Below, in pieces: positions 29,501 to 44,500 of a stretch of DNA of 64,000 nucleotides. Numbering within the stretch: position 1 is the stretch's first letter; each line of letters starts with the position of its first letter. Origin of the DNA: Nyssa sinensis (taxonomy: Eukaryota; Streptophyta; Magnoliopsida; Cornales; Nyssaceae); assembly GCA_008638375.1 (NCBI GenBank), contig CM018036.1:1324501-1388500 (forward strand), in the 5' to 3' direction. The notes below the pieces were generated by a model that was given only the letters and a program-made list of their open reading frames with translations, searched no databases and was not told where the DNA came from. A program made the position numbers and the translations under genes.

Positions 29501-32500
29501 GCCTGAGCATAAAATGCCCATCCTCCTTTCTCAAGATCCTCCGGCAGAATTAGAGACCGTATTCCCTTCTGAGATCGTCCTTCCATTCGTAAGAAATTTC
29601 CTCGATGATTTGAGCCCTTCCACAGTATTAGACTTCTGTGTTTTCCATGCACCCCAATAGGGAAGACCTACTCTTTTGTTGCCCATTGAATGAGTCTCCA
29701 AGGTATTGCAAACCCATTCCAACTCCCCACGTAACCACACCCAGACCCCTTTCAATGAGCTGAAAGAGCTCATCCGCCTCCTTCAATACCTCAAAAGTTT
29801 TATCTCCAATCTGGGCAAGCATAACTCTACTTTCTTCCAACTTAGTTCATGCCAAAATGTATCAGTTCATTGCAAAATCATCAAGAAAAAGGTTTCTTCA
29901 TCGCCAATAGATGCGTTCCTCCATCAGATTTGTAGGTTTTTTGAGTCAAAATCCAAAGTATTTAAACTCTTATATAGGGTTTTTGCGGCACTTAGGCATT
30001 AATTTTCGCAAGCCTCTTTCCCCCTCCCCCTCTTTTTTTTTATAGGGAAATGTATAAAACTTTTATAAAAGCTGTCCAAAGAGGGCAAACCCTCAACAAA
30101 GGCACTATACAACTAAGGCCTTAAAGACCCAGAAAAAGCTACATAAGATAAGACCCAACATACATCAGATAGTCTTTTTGGCCCAAAAAAACAAAAGGAG
30201 TAAAAATAAATCCTTCAAAACAAAAGGGAGGGTTTCAGAACCCCTCAAACATCCTTTGACAAAACTCTCTGACTCAACCATAAATAGAAAAGAGGTGTTT
30301 CTGTATCACATTACTCATTTACTTAATTTCTGCTTATGAGCTAATAGATATCAATCTTTTAAGCCACTATATAGGCAATTTTTTTCCAAAAATTCAGAAG
30401 AGGAGATTGCCCCCCAACCCCCTCCCTCTGCCATTGGCTACATAAAACCAAATATTCATCTCAACTCAACAAAATCATGATTCCAACTAAAAAAAGGCTG
30501 CACATAAGTCAAGTATTACATCGCAGCCACTCCATTTAGGATCATACATTTAGTCAAGACCATGGTCATTTTGCTGGAAATCAATTTTGAAAGAATATTT
30601 AGGTAAATGAAATTATCCCCACCAAGATCATATGACATATATCCTAACAACATCAGTTCTTTTGTACTACTAAACTAGGGATAATATAGAATCTGTTTAG
30701 TTAGATTCAAAAAGAGCCTTCACACCTAAATCTGCTTTGTGTATATTTGTAAACAATTCTTTATACCTGAAATTTAACTTTTTTCATTGAGATGAATATC
30801 ATAAAGAAAATCACTGTTTGCAAAAAGGGAGCCTAAATTATATGTTGATATGTTTTAACTCAGCCAACATTTTCCTTTTTTTCCATACCTCTTACTTGAG
30901 TTTATGAGAGATGACACTAGTGCCTTGGATTTAACAAAAGAGATTTTTTTATTGATAGTTAAAAGTTTCAGTAAGAGTGCCTAAAAAAGGGGACGCACCA
31001 TGTACAAGAAGATAACCTAGACTACACTCAACACATCATATGCATCTCGTCAAAAATCTCTACCAAAGAATCCACTAATCCATAGTAATTTTGTATAATC
31101 CAAAAATATATAGTATATAACAAAATCCTTTTCAACTCATTCATTGACCTCTTTTTCCCTTCAAAATCTCTTATGTTCCATTCTCTCCAAATCACCAGAT
31201 CAGGCAAAGAGGAGCTGTGTACCACACCTGCTGACTCATTTTGCATCTCCAACTACCCGTCAAGCACTTAAACAAGTCAAGATTGTTACTGGCTAACCTA
31301 TACAATAACAAAAGGCAAGAACAGCATATTCCACAAAACACCCGTGTTAAGGGCAGTGCAAAAACAAATGATTGACCACGTCATCTCACCTACTTGTATC
31401 CCCTTTTCTTCAAAAATTATCTACATTAAGGATTGAACCTAATGACCCCCCCCCCCCCCCCCCAAAAAAAAAAAAAGAAAAGAAAAACATCTATGGCACC
31501 TTTGTCTTCCAAATACCCTTGGAAGGGAATATACCATCCTTACCTCCAAAAGGACCTCATAGAAAGAACAAAGAACCTCCTTCCATTAGTCGTTCTCTAT
31601 CTCATAGTGTCCTCACAAACTGGGCCTGCTCCATTCAACAGCTCCAGCAAACATATGACTGATTCAACCTCCCAAACTTGAAAATGTCTCCTAAAGCGAG
31701 CATCTGAAATGGTTCCATTAGCCGACATCTGCAACTGAAGAATTTTTATCCCCTGAAACCCTGAATAGATCTGGTAACCAAAGCTTCACACTCCTCCCCC
31801 ACATCACTTTCATGCCAGAATTTTACATTTTCCCCCCTATTCCTAGGGTGAAATCCTCATGAGAGACAGACTCTGACCAGCCCTTTCCAATCCAAATACA
31901 CAAACCCACCCTATATGATGAACCTATTTATTCCGTCATCCAAGCACTCCCATACTTGCACTCTCAACCACCCTTCTCTATAAAAACTACCTCTCTCCTA
32001 CAAAATCTCTACAACAACTTCCTCAACAACGCCTGATTGAACACCCACAAGATGACTTTCCAAAGAGTAGATCAGATAAAATGCCTACATATGTTTTGCG
32101 CCAAGTTAATAAAATTAAGGTTTATTCAATTGAGCTGAATTGTCGACACTACCTCCAACTTATCAAGAATGTAATTCTTTTGTCATTTCTTGTCACACAC
32201 ATCTTATCATCAAGTGGTTCTTTATTGTCCACCATCATGCCCTCAAGGACATGGCTAGTATAGTAACAAAATATATCATACCAAATTGAAGTAAAATACT
32301 TTCGCTTCAATATTCCATGTTTGATTAAATATTTTCCAGAAGGACAACATTAAATTAGAAAACACCAAACTGGAGAAGACCTTAGAACACAGTTACTTAA
32401 AAGGGATGGAATCCACTCAAAAACATTGCAGCATAATTGGCTCTCTTATTGCCAAATAGTCAACTTCCTTATTCAACATTCAACAGGCCATCTATAATCC

Positions 32501-35500
32501 ATTCATTCATGTGCCGGACAACATGCTAAAGTACATGTATACAAAAACGGAACAACAAAAAAAAAAAATCATCATCTACTCCTTCACATATCAATCGTAA
32601 ATTAAATGCCAAAATAAAGATAAACAAAACCCAAACATTTCTAATTAGTATTAACCATGTCAGCATGCATACAAAATCCTACACACACAGTAATGGTAAT
32701 TCTAGATTTTTTGCATCAAACATCTTAAAATTACCATGTTGCAGGCTACCAAGGACCAATACTTTATGAGCAGCATAATGGGGAAAAAATCATGTAGCCC
32801 ACTTACGTTAGACCCCATCTTAGCTCCAACTAGATTTTTTAATAAACCCCAAATCAAGTAGTCATGTATTTTCTTGAACCCTTTGCAAATCTATTTTGAA
32901 AGTTCCTTGAATATATTAAACCCCAAATGGAGAAAAGGATTGTGTGGAAATATATAATGTATATAAATAAGCATACTAAAGATAATCTGACAAAATTCTA
33001 TGACTCAACCACAAATTCCATTTCACTACAGTTGGAAGGGAATACCCAAACCAATTCAATACTTACACATAATTTTTTTCATTTTAAAAAGTCATCAAAG
33101 ATGCAAAAAATATTTAATATTTAAAAAATTTTGAAAACCATCAAAATTCATAACAACTTTGCTCATCCCATGTAACAACTTTTCCCATCCCACTCCAACT
33201 GCATCTACTATTAGGAGCTGGAACAGGTTGGGAATACATGTTCCATTGTGGCATAACAAGAAAAGAAACAACCCAAGAGAATCCATGGTTGAAACAAAAT
33301 GAAATACCTGAGAAGAAACACGTTCCACATTTAAAAACATCAAAGATAATATTTGATTACAGAAATTTAAAGAATACAATCTTCCTTCAACGTAGATGAA
33401 ACTAAATGGATATTCAATAATATATTTATAAATAAACTATCCTCGTCTTAAACAACCTTCATACAATATCAATTAATTCATATAGAATAAATAATATGTC
33501 AATAGTGCAGAGAAAATGGTGCTGCTACAGCAAGAAAGGATGTACCTAAACTTAATCCATCAAGCAAAACAAGAAATGCCCCATGTATGAATGCAACCTC
33601 AGGTTGTAAAGCTTTTCTCAGTCACATTCATAAAAGCTACCCAAGACAAGAGATCTCTCAAAGTGAGCATTCTTCCTGTTTGTAACTGGTTGAACCACTG
33701 TAAGGCAGAAGAATAAACAATATTATAATCCATAGGTTGTTCCAAGAAATATATGATACAACAAAATCAACTATAACAGCATGATCAATATAATACAAAG
33801 AAGATCAGTGAATTAAAAAAGCTGAAAAAAATTACACATATGTGTAGTTGATTGAGAATCAATGGAAAGCCAATTAGTAGGACCAGTAACACTAACAAAC
33901 AAGAAGAAGATGCAGTAGCAGCAGAACAACAGGAATATTTCTTCACAATATAAAATAAGCATGTCAATTGTAAAAGAACATTACCCACCATTGGTCTCGC
34001 CACCACAGGTGATGGCAGGATGCCATGTCAGTTTGTCCCAGTCAAAATAGATATAGTTTAAAGAAACAATGAAATTGAAGTCATTTACAGACAACAACCA
34101 GCTAAAACTACAGAGAGGTAATTCATAAAAAAATTATAGCCTTTTGATTTAGTGCAGCCAGACGCTACAATGTGAAGCTTATATTATTCAGGAACTACAA
34201 CCACCATCTTCTATTTTTTGTCATTCCAAAATACAAATTTTGGTTGCATTATAATAATTATCACATGAATCTAATGCTTAAACTTTAAATTGAGAACTAA
34301 TCTCTGTACCATTAGAAGATATAAGTAAGGCAATCCAGATGCAAGAAATCAACATTGTCGTGCAACAATTTATAGAAATCTTGAAAGAGACATACTTTGA
34401 AGGGAAAAAAATAAAAAATAAGTATACAGATATTAAAAAATTGTAATAGAACATACTTCCCAGAAATTCAGCATAGGATCCGCAAAGCATGAGAGTTCTG
34501 GGTTTGAAGTTCTGCAAATATAAAAGAAAAATATGGGAACACATTCGATAAGGAACACTTGATCTAAATAAACTTGTATAACACCTTTCTCATGATTCAC
34601 ATACCGCTGTAAAGCAATACTTCTGAGCTCATTTAGGTCACTAACAGGGGGAACCCATATCTCAGTAAACCGATTGCGAAGGGCTGGAGATAGTTCCTTC
34701 TTACCATAATCACCACCAGGATTCATTGTTGCAAGAAGGAAAAAGTTTGAATGAGCAGTTATTTTTTCAAGATCAGACCCTCCTTTCTCGGCCAAAGACT
34801 GCAGAGGATAAAAAATTAAGAATTAAACCAAAAAAATAACTATCAAATATTGAAAGAGTTCACCCAAACTTTAAACAAAATTATTACAAGCAAACAACAA
34901 ACTAAGACGGGAAATCCAATATATCAAGAAACTTGGAGAAGGCAATAAGACAAAAACATATTGAAGGGGAAAAGACCAAGGACTATGCACGTTAAGGAAA
35001 CAAGCAAGTGGTGAATGAATAACAAGGAGTCACAAAGCAAGTGCAAAAGAAAGATACAAGGTACATAATAAAGTAAATTGAACAAAAGGCAAAAAAATGA
35101 TCATTCTTAAATAGAATGTAGCTGTTAGGTAAATATCATAGATATCACAGTAAGGCATATATGTCAAATTCTTTCCATATGTTTTCATGGAAACAACTTC
35201 ATTTCCATAACAACATGTGAATTTAAATTTTCCACACGTGTTATTTCCGTGGATTGGTAAACAGCAAGTTATTGACTGTTTCAATGGAAATAATAAAGAA
35301 ATTTTGATCCTTGCCTGTCACCATATCGGGCTATGATCCAAAACCAAATCAACTAAACTAGAAAATTAAAAAAAAAAAAAATAGAAAATTAAAATTGCGT
35401 TTCCTGTAGCATGCACAGGTGCAAATGCTTTATGTAATTAGGCAAAGGCATGGAGGTTGGTGTCTGACATGGCCTCCTCATATGTACAAGACTTGAGATG

Positions 35501-38500
35501 CAACTATGACTGAAATTACATGCAAACATTCCTGTATTGTCCAATACAGAAAATTTACTAAAACAGCAACACAGTCCTCCCTAAATAGACTTCATGCAGA
35601 TGTCAGGAATTGGACAAGGATCGCACCAAAGAGGTTTTGTAACTTCCATTACAGATCTCAACCCGATATAAGACTAAACAAAATTAGTATACCTGAATAG
35701 ATACAACCAATTGCAATATCATCTAATCAATAGCTTAAGTATGGATACTTCTCAATACTTGACCCAAAAAAAAAACCATATGGAAAACATTATGCATGTA
35801 ATAACAGACAGATCTGTTCATATTGCGTCTGTCAAATATTATTATTTCAACAAACATTAAATATTCAATTAATATCGAGTCACAAGATGTCCCCATTTTT
35901 CATATTCCTATCCTCCATAAATTTTAATATCATATTATATAATACCAAATCAAGAATTCCCTTATTTCAGAAAGCAGTCACATTCTATCACGCAACTTGT
36001 ACAACTATGCTAATATTCCACATCAATGCATCATTACTCGTACTAACACCAGCTCAAATAAAAAAGGGCAGTCTTAGTGCACGAGGATGCCGCCATTGCT
36101 GGGTCTGGGAAGGGTTAGATGTATACAACTTTACCCCAGCAAGCGGAGAGGCTATTTCAGCGACTAGCACCCATGACCTCCAGGCCACAATGGAGCAACT
36201 TTTACTATTGTCTTAACACAAACTCAAATAGCTTATATAATTTAACTTGCATCAAATGCAGATCAAGAAAGCAGGTTTCCAAGTTAGTTACCCACCAGTT
36301 TCCTTTCTGGCTCCAGGACACTGTTCAATCGTTCAAGTACACTATCATCAGCTAAAGAAATTTCATCCACAAGAAAAAGGTCACCGTTCTTCATTGCTTG
36401 CACAAGAGGTCCATCTTGCCACATAAAAATGGTTTGCCACTTCTGGTGAAGCTGAGCTAGGTCCAGCTTCATTTGTTCAAGAAAATCAAGATCATGTAGA
36501 GTGACATCCGGGTGGGAGACCTCACCCTGTCTGTAGCTATTTATAATATTAGCCAGCAGATCAAGAGTCGCGGAAGCTCGACCAATATCTGAAGAAACCG
36601 TCTGTAGCCAAACAAATGCATCGAGAAAAATACACATTATACAGATAGTACAAAAATAATAAACAAATTTTAAGATAAAAAGAAAAAAAAAAAAAACATA
36701 CAGAATCACCAGGAAAATGGATATAAGCCTTGGACAGCATTAATTTCTTGCTTAAAGATGTAAACTCCGAAATTATCTTTGATCTCTCTCGTACAGGATA
36801 GAACCCCTGTTTAATGACTCATCAACAGATATTCACATAACATAAAACTTCTCATAGCCTTTCATAAAATATCACAACAGCTAATGCTCAAAAGAATGGT
36901 AGTGAAGTAAAAAAACCAGTAAAACAGCAAAAACAACGAGATAGAAGATAACCAACCCCAAGAAAATCAGATGTTTCTGTATACTGGTGGCAGTTCAAAA
37001 TGTGTAATTTGGACCCTAAAACAATACTTAACAACTGGCAAACAGTAGTCTTCCCACCACCGGTTTCACCAACAAGGAGGACAGGCTCTCGCAATATGTA
37101 ACAACGCTCAACAAGAAAGTACAACCTCCACATACTTTTAGTCCAGATGATTCTGCAATATACAGGAAAAAGGCTAAAAGAAGTTAGGTGTAAGAACAGC
37201 AATTGGCACCAAACATAATTGTCTGAACAGATGCATACTTTCCAAGATTCTGGGATTCTCCTGAGTAGTTGGACAAGTTCAAAATTTTGTCACCTCCTAC
37301 TGGTTCCTGAATCACAGAACAAGCACAACTATGGTCAATCATTCCGAATGTAAAAATGTTCCTTAAATAAAATATAACTAGGATGTAGAATCCCCAAGGC
37401 ATCCGTATATAACAGCATTGAAAGAACCATGATATCCAACAAATTGCCCAATATTCAAATTCCAAGCAAATTCCTAGTGTTTTAATTCAACAAACTAATA
37501 ACTAACCACTAAGCCATCTGAGGTTTATAATTCAAAATCACTAACTAGAGATGACGTACCATAATACCACATTATTCATATGGTGAACTACATTGCCAAG
37601 GTGGCTAAAGTAATATGTATAAACCTCCTCCTCCCATTGTAAAATTGGCAAATATTACAGCTAGTGATCCATTCCTAAACTATAGAAGTATAGAAAACTC
37701 TAGAATAAAAACTCTCAACAAGACAGTATCATTGTCATTCAAACCAGAATGAATACATGACGAGGAACTACAAATCAATGAAGACTCTAACAGAAAATAA
37801 ACAACTGATTTTAAGTTTACCGGCCTTTTGACCCCAAACTAATAGCATCCTTACTCTTACTACCACAATTAATATGATCAAAATAGAAATTGCTTTTTTT
37901 GCTTGGACTGCAGCTTGGAGTGCTAGCTTAACAAATGACAATCTCCGCAACAGAGGCCTCCAATTTCCTAGTCGTTGTTGTTTCTGCAAATCGGAGGAAG
38001 AAACTGATTGATCATTTGCTTGTCCATTGCAATACGGAGAGGGATGCGTGGAACTTGATCCTCTCTCTTTTTGGATGGAGTTGGGTGATGCCAGAAACTA
38101 GTAAAGAAGTTTTTTGAGTTGGAGGTGCTCTTGGGTTAGAACGGACTTGAGGATTGCTTGGAAGATAGCTCCCCTTCTCTTGGCTCTTATGGAAGAAGAG
38201 GAAAAGGTGACTTTTTGAAGAAATTGAGTTACCCTATTTGAGTTTCAAAGACAACTTTTTACCTTTGTTATTCTTTTGGATTAGGGAGGTAAATATCATG
38301 TATCTAGATACTTTTATAGTTTTTTTTTTCTGTTTTTTTTTTTTTTGGGGGGGGGGGGGGGGGGAGGGACTTCGGCTTTAATTTTTGTCTCTTCCCTTTT
38401 TGTATATATGGGTTCACCCCCCCCCCCCCTTCGGGAGCATTTAATGCACATATCTTTACCAATCAAAAAAAACAACTACAAATATCTAATTTCATCATTT

Positions 38501-41500
38501 AAAAGCGTTTTAGATAAATTACCAATTCTTTGATCATTCATACTAGAACATGAACACATTCTCAATGATACATAACCACAAGTATACAACTCATGCATTC
38601 AAAGACAATAACAAATCCTAAATAGAATGAATCAGGATTATGCACCCTATGCTTCGCATAGTGAAAGGCTAAAACATAAAATCTTTACCCTGCTCAATGC
38701 AATGAAAATGGCGAAAGAAAATCTACAATAGCCTTGAGACACTAGTATGATACATGTATGCATACCTAGACCATGCCCCCTCTAGCATCAAACCATCAAA
38801 ATTAGTGAACTAATAAAGTATAAAGTAAGAGAAATACATACAAATCAAGTCCATTTACCATATTTCTGGAACATGCATACATGTCCATGGACATATAAAA
38901 TCCTAAATAAGTGTTCAAGATTTCTAGTTACTTATCTACCAAAAAAAAATTGAGACTTCTACTCGGAAGAGTGAGATAGAGTACTCTATAATTGTAACGT
39001 CCCAAGCCCACTGTCCCAACAACCTAAAGAGCCTCCAACATTATGACTCAAAAGCTTAAGCCCAAATTGTTAGTAGCAAGACTTGTAATGTCTTATATAC
39101 CAATCATACAACTCCCACTCAGCCGATGTGAGACAAGAGTATCATATTCTCCCCCCTTTTAAGACCACACGTCCTCGTGGGGTGGATCTCGATCTCCCAG
39201 CTACCCATTAAGCGGACACTCTAGGGGCCTCTACATTCTGGGAACCGGCTCTGATACCACAAATGTAACGCCCGAAGCCCAATGTCCCAACAACCTGAAG
39301 AGCCTACAACATTTTGGCTTAAAAGCTTAAGCCCAAGTTGTTAGTAGTAAGACTCGTGGTGACAGTGGTGTCTTATATACTAATCATACTACTCCCACCT
39401 AACCGATGTGGAATATGAGTATCACATTCTCCCCCCTTTAGGACCACACGTCCTCGTGGGGTGAACCTCGATCTCCCATTTGCCTATTAAGCAGACACTC
39501 TAGGGGCCTCTACCCTATGGGAACCGACTCCGATACCACAAATGTAACACCCGAAGCCCACTGTCCCAAGAACCTAAAGAGCCCACAACATTATGGTTCA
39601 AAAGCTTAAGTCCAAGTAATTAGTAGCAAAGCTACCCTTAGGACCACATGTCATCCTCTCAGCTTCCCATTAAGCGGATAGTCTAGGGGCCTCTACCTTC
39701 TGGGAACTGGCTCTGATACCACAAATATAATGCCCAAAGCCCACTGTCCCAACAACCAGCAAAGCCCACAAATATTATGGCTCAAAAGCTTAAACCCGAG
39801 TTATTAGTAGTAAGACTTGTGCATACTACTCCCACCTACCCGATGTGGGACAAGAGTATCACAATAATGGCCTTTAAAAAGGAAAAGTCCATATCAAGAA
39901 GTATGCACAAATTATGCCATGTGCTATATTTATTGAAATGGAAATATACACCTACATTAAGACATAAATGCTATGTAGATACATGTTCCGATAGAGATAT
40001 ATTCAACCTTGAGAATGAAATGATATTTGTTGGACTAATTTTTGGTTGCTTCAGAAAATTTTCAAGTTACATTCTCCATCCTGCACTTAAATTGTCTTGG
40101 AAACAACAAACTAGCTTACCTAGCCCTTTACAATATAAATATTGACAAAGATAATGACATCAATGTAGACAGATAGTTATACATACACGCATATACATAT
40201 AGAGAGAGAGAGAAAGGGAGGATATTAAACCTGCTTGTACAAGTCATCCTTGGAGAGTTTAATCCGGAGATGCCTCTCCAAAACTTCTAGAACAACACTT
40301 TTCTCATCTTCATCTCTCAGCCTTTCGGCCAACAAATAATAACCATCCCTACCTAAATCTTCATAGGAAGTTCCAAAAATCCTGAAACGATCAGCCCATC
40401 GAAACAAGTCGCGTGGGGTAATAAATCCATGTTTTCCAGCAAAAACTTTACTACTATGCCTACGCAACTGCAACTCCTTCATAACTTCGACCATTTTCTT
40501 TGCATAGCTTTCAGGGATTTGGCACCTCTTCTCCAAAATTGTGCTTAACTCTACTTCTGGAATTTCATCAACGTGGATCTCCACAAAACGGTTGCGAAAT
40601 GCTCGAGAAAGCATTTTACGCCCGCCATAGAAAGTTGGTGGATTTTGAGTGGCAAACAGCATAAAATGAGGATGTGCATGAACCATTTCATGCAGTTCAG
40701 GTACAAAAAGTTCCCTGTTGTCGTCTAACAAACGGTTCAATGCTTCCAGCACATCAGATGGGGCAAGGTTAAGCTCATCCAAAACTATCCAATATCCATT
40801 TCGAACAGCCTTCACCAATATGCCTTCATGGAATACAAGCTTTCCACTAGCATCTGTGATGTAAGAACCTAAATATTCCTGCAGATCGGTGTGCTCATGG
40901 TTATTGATACGTACAAATTCATGACCAGTTATTGCAGCAAGATACTGGACAAGGCTAGTCTTCCCACTAGACGTGGGTCCCTGCAAGAGAACAGGATATC
41001 TTCTAATAAATATAGCACGAGCCAGGTTCCCAAGATGCTCCTTAACACTCTTGGTTAGAACATAGTTCTCCCAGAAACCACCACAGCTGAAGTTTCCTTT
41101 AATTTTCAAATATTTTTCGAAAGGGACCAGTGGAGGAATATTTCCTCCCAACAAATATGACAAAATCATTTGCTTCATTAACTTAGCACTAGGTTCATCC
41201 AGTAAAGTAAGAAAAAACATACAAAATCCATCATAAAATGCTCTCTGAAATCCAAATTCTCCTCTCGCCTTGTTTGTATATTCAAGTGCACGATAAAGAG
41301 ACCTTAAACTGTACTGGGGCTTCTGATTGGCTCCATCCTGCAGCTTCTCTTCCGATTCCTTTTTGGCTGCTTTATAGAAACGCACTATTCTATCTACAAC
41401 TTCTCTCTTTGACTGGCTCTCATCCATAAACTGACTGATAAACAGAATCAGATCATCATCCTCTAACACGTCATCAACAAAGTACTCCGTAAATCTGCTC

Positions 41501-44500
41501 CGTAATGAGTAGGGCAAGTCTCTCTTTCCGGCATCAGTGGCAGGATTCATACAAGCAAATATCCGGAAGTTGGGATGTCTGCTTATATAATTAACATCCC
41601 CTCTTTCGGCTAAACAAAGTGACCCATTCTCGTCTTCAAGAACGCCAATAATTCTCTGCAAGGTCTCTGGAGGAGCCAAATTCACCTCATCAAGCAAAAT
41701 CCAGTCACCATTTCTAAGTGCAGTAACAAAAGCTCCTTCTACAAATGAAAATATCATTCCAGCTGAGCCACTAATTTGCGCACAAGCAGGCTCGAGTTTC
41801 AAAGAAAAACTTCTCCCAAGCTTTCAGTAATTCTTCGCCCAAGGGTCTCTTCCGTTTTTTTCCAGATCCGGATCTTCCTATTTCAACAATCGTCCTGACA
41901 CCTTTCTGAAATCCAATTAATAACTTCTTCCAATTCTTATCATTCACATATTTCTTTAAACAAGCAAGATAAACATCGTTATCCTGAATGTCAACATACA
42001 ACAGTATCAGTCAATTGGGAAACCAAAGTAAGAACTGAAAATAAGAAACAACCGAAAATAAGGAACAGAGTAAAATACCAAATGAAGAGTACCTTAGAAG
42101 AAAACGTATTAGTGAAAAGATTCTCAAACTCCTTATAAAGAGGTATGCATACAAATTGTGCATTCATAGGTTTAAATCCCCCTAATAAATCAGCAACATC
42201 ACTTTGCTGGCTTAAGTTCTGGAATAAAAAGCCAATGGGTAGTAAATCAGTATTCCTTGCATATGGATACCACATGTACATAAAAAGTTCCTCACACGCA
42301 CACACACACACACAGAGTTTAGTTGTCAACATACCAACACAATAAGTTTATGACCAAGCCTTACAGCCAGATTCTGTACCAGAGTAGTCTTCCCAGTACC
42401 AGTTTCGCCAACCAAGAGAACAGGCTCATTGCACTTGACAGAACAAGCTATTCTCTCGAGAACATGTAGTGAGCTGCGAATTTGAACAAAGGGTTTTTTT
42501 TCGTGACGAAACTGCAGAAAAGACAAAGGAATTTCAGCAAAGAAGCTAGAAACATATTGTTAGAGGATAAAATATTAAAATTACACCCTCTCTAACAGCT
42601 TAAGCTTTTAGATGAGTTTGTGATTTCACATGGTATCAGAGCACGCAAAAGGTCATGTGTTCAAACCTCAGCATCATCCTGATAATATGAAGCGTGCACG
42701 TGTTGGCTCAGTCTGGCCGCACATGTTGGCTCAGTCTGGCCACATGTGAGGGGACATGTTAAGAGGATAGAATATTAAAATTACATCCTCTCTAACAGCT
42801 TAAGCTTTTAGATGAGTTGGCAATTTCACACATAACTATGCTCAATCAAAACAACGTCAAATGTGTGCACTCACTGGCATTTGAGTACGTTGGAGAGTAA
42901 TCCGCCCAATACGTAATTCAGAGCTGTAAATCCTGCATGTAAGTTGCAACCATGAGAAACTAGTGATGCTATATTTTCAATCAGGCAAGACATCAGTTGA
43001 AAATAGTGGAAACCTGAATATCAGGTTTATTAACAGCATATAAGGTCTCTGCAGCTGAAATTAGCACCATCCACATCTTTGCAATGTCTTTCATGATACC
43101 TAACCGATTTTCAGCTGAAGTTGAGAAAGCTGCAAAAACATCTACAGCCTGAAAAATACAATGAAAAAATTTAATAACCAGTTAGTACAACTAGAAAATA
43201 TTCAACGGACAAAGCAAAAAAAAAAAACGAAGGAAGAAATAACACACCTCTTGATAAATGCTATTACACACATATGTTGACAGACCATCCCCACCAAAGC
43301 TAAAACCCAAACCAGAAATTCTCTTGCACCATTTTAGAAGATCCCTGAGATTGGAAATGATGGATGCAATTAATAACATCCAAACAAACTTAACATACAG
43401 AACAGTAACTGCAGTGACACCAATTACCTTAACGAGAACCTGCTGAGAGAGCTGAAAGAAGCAGAACTTCCAAACTGAAATCCTGCAAGTTGGTTAACCC
43501 TTTCAAAGGTTTCTGCCAGAATAAGAAAGCCAGTGTTAGGTATGGGAGGTTGAGGATTCAAGTCCCCTTAAGGGGTAAAGTAAGTGTGGAGTGCGATCTA
43601 CCTATCAAAAAAAAAAAATCTCCGGCCTATAATCAATTTTTCAAAACAGTATAAGTTTAGCACACCTATGAGTTTTCCAGCAATAGGCTCCAAGTCTGGA
43701 TGCCGTGTTTTCACTATGCTTAGCAAGTCTTTATCACTTGAGGGCCCAATCATCACTTTCCTCCAAAGAGCACCAAGTGAATTCCCACCTACATTGGAAA
43801 AAGAGAGAGAGAGAGAGAGAGAGGAAAGAAATTATAAAAAAGGGAGCATTTTATAGCTAGAAAATGAAGAGTACTTTTTGAGTGGATATCTAATTTCCCC
43901 ACAGTGAACATTTATGTGATATAGAAATCCTAGTGTACAGGTACAGATGATCCACTTTGAAGGTATGAGTGTAAATTTTGGATTCTAGCATAGAGGGGCG
44001 AATATCAATAATGCTTAGCTAATTACTTCGCAAAAATGCAGTCAATAACCTGGGGAAGATGAAGAGACCACCCATTCACCACACCACAATTACTGAAGAA
44101 CCAAATTTCCAATTTTGAGTTACAATTTACAAATGCCAGCAGACCAGGTTGGAAATCTATCAAAGTTAGCGAAGAAAATGAAAAAAAAAAATATTGAACA
44201 CAGTGGAGTTAAATTTGTAACATAAGATGGATAGCACAGGAATCAACTTTCACATCGTTAATCATCAACAAAATGCTGTTATTTTTATATGTTCATGCAT
44301 ATCATTCTCTATTAATGCAAATGTTACACTCACATATGTATACATTTAAACAAATAAATGAAAACAACCAGTCCATATACCAAAAACCAAGAATCACAAA
44401 ATGTAACCACATTTGAAGAAAATAACTCAAATGCATAACAAACCTTCCCTAGCACAAGATATATCAAGCTTTGAACTTGATATTCGTGGAAAACAGTTGA

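Noticed and set aside
27299..29652. Several independent host genes on either strand
   Set aside because: The minus-strand frames are consecutive pieces of one LINE; the plus-strand frames are shadows.
38993..39863. Regularly spaced repeats resembling a CRISPR or satellite array
   Set aside because: The repeats are LTRs with tRNA primer sites, purine tracts and an outer target duplication; the host is a plant.
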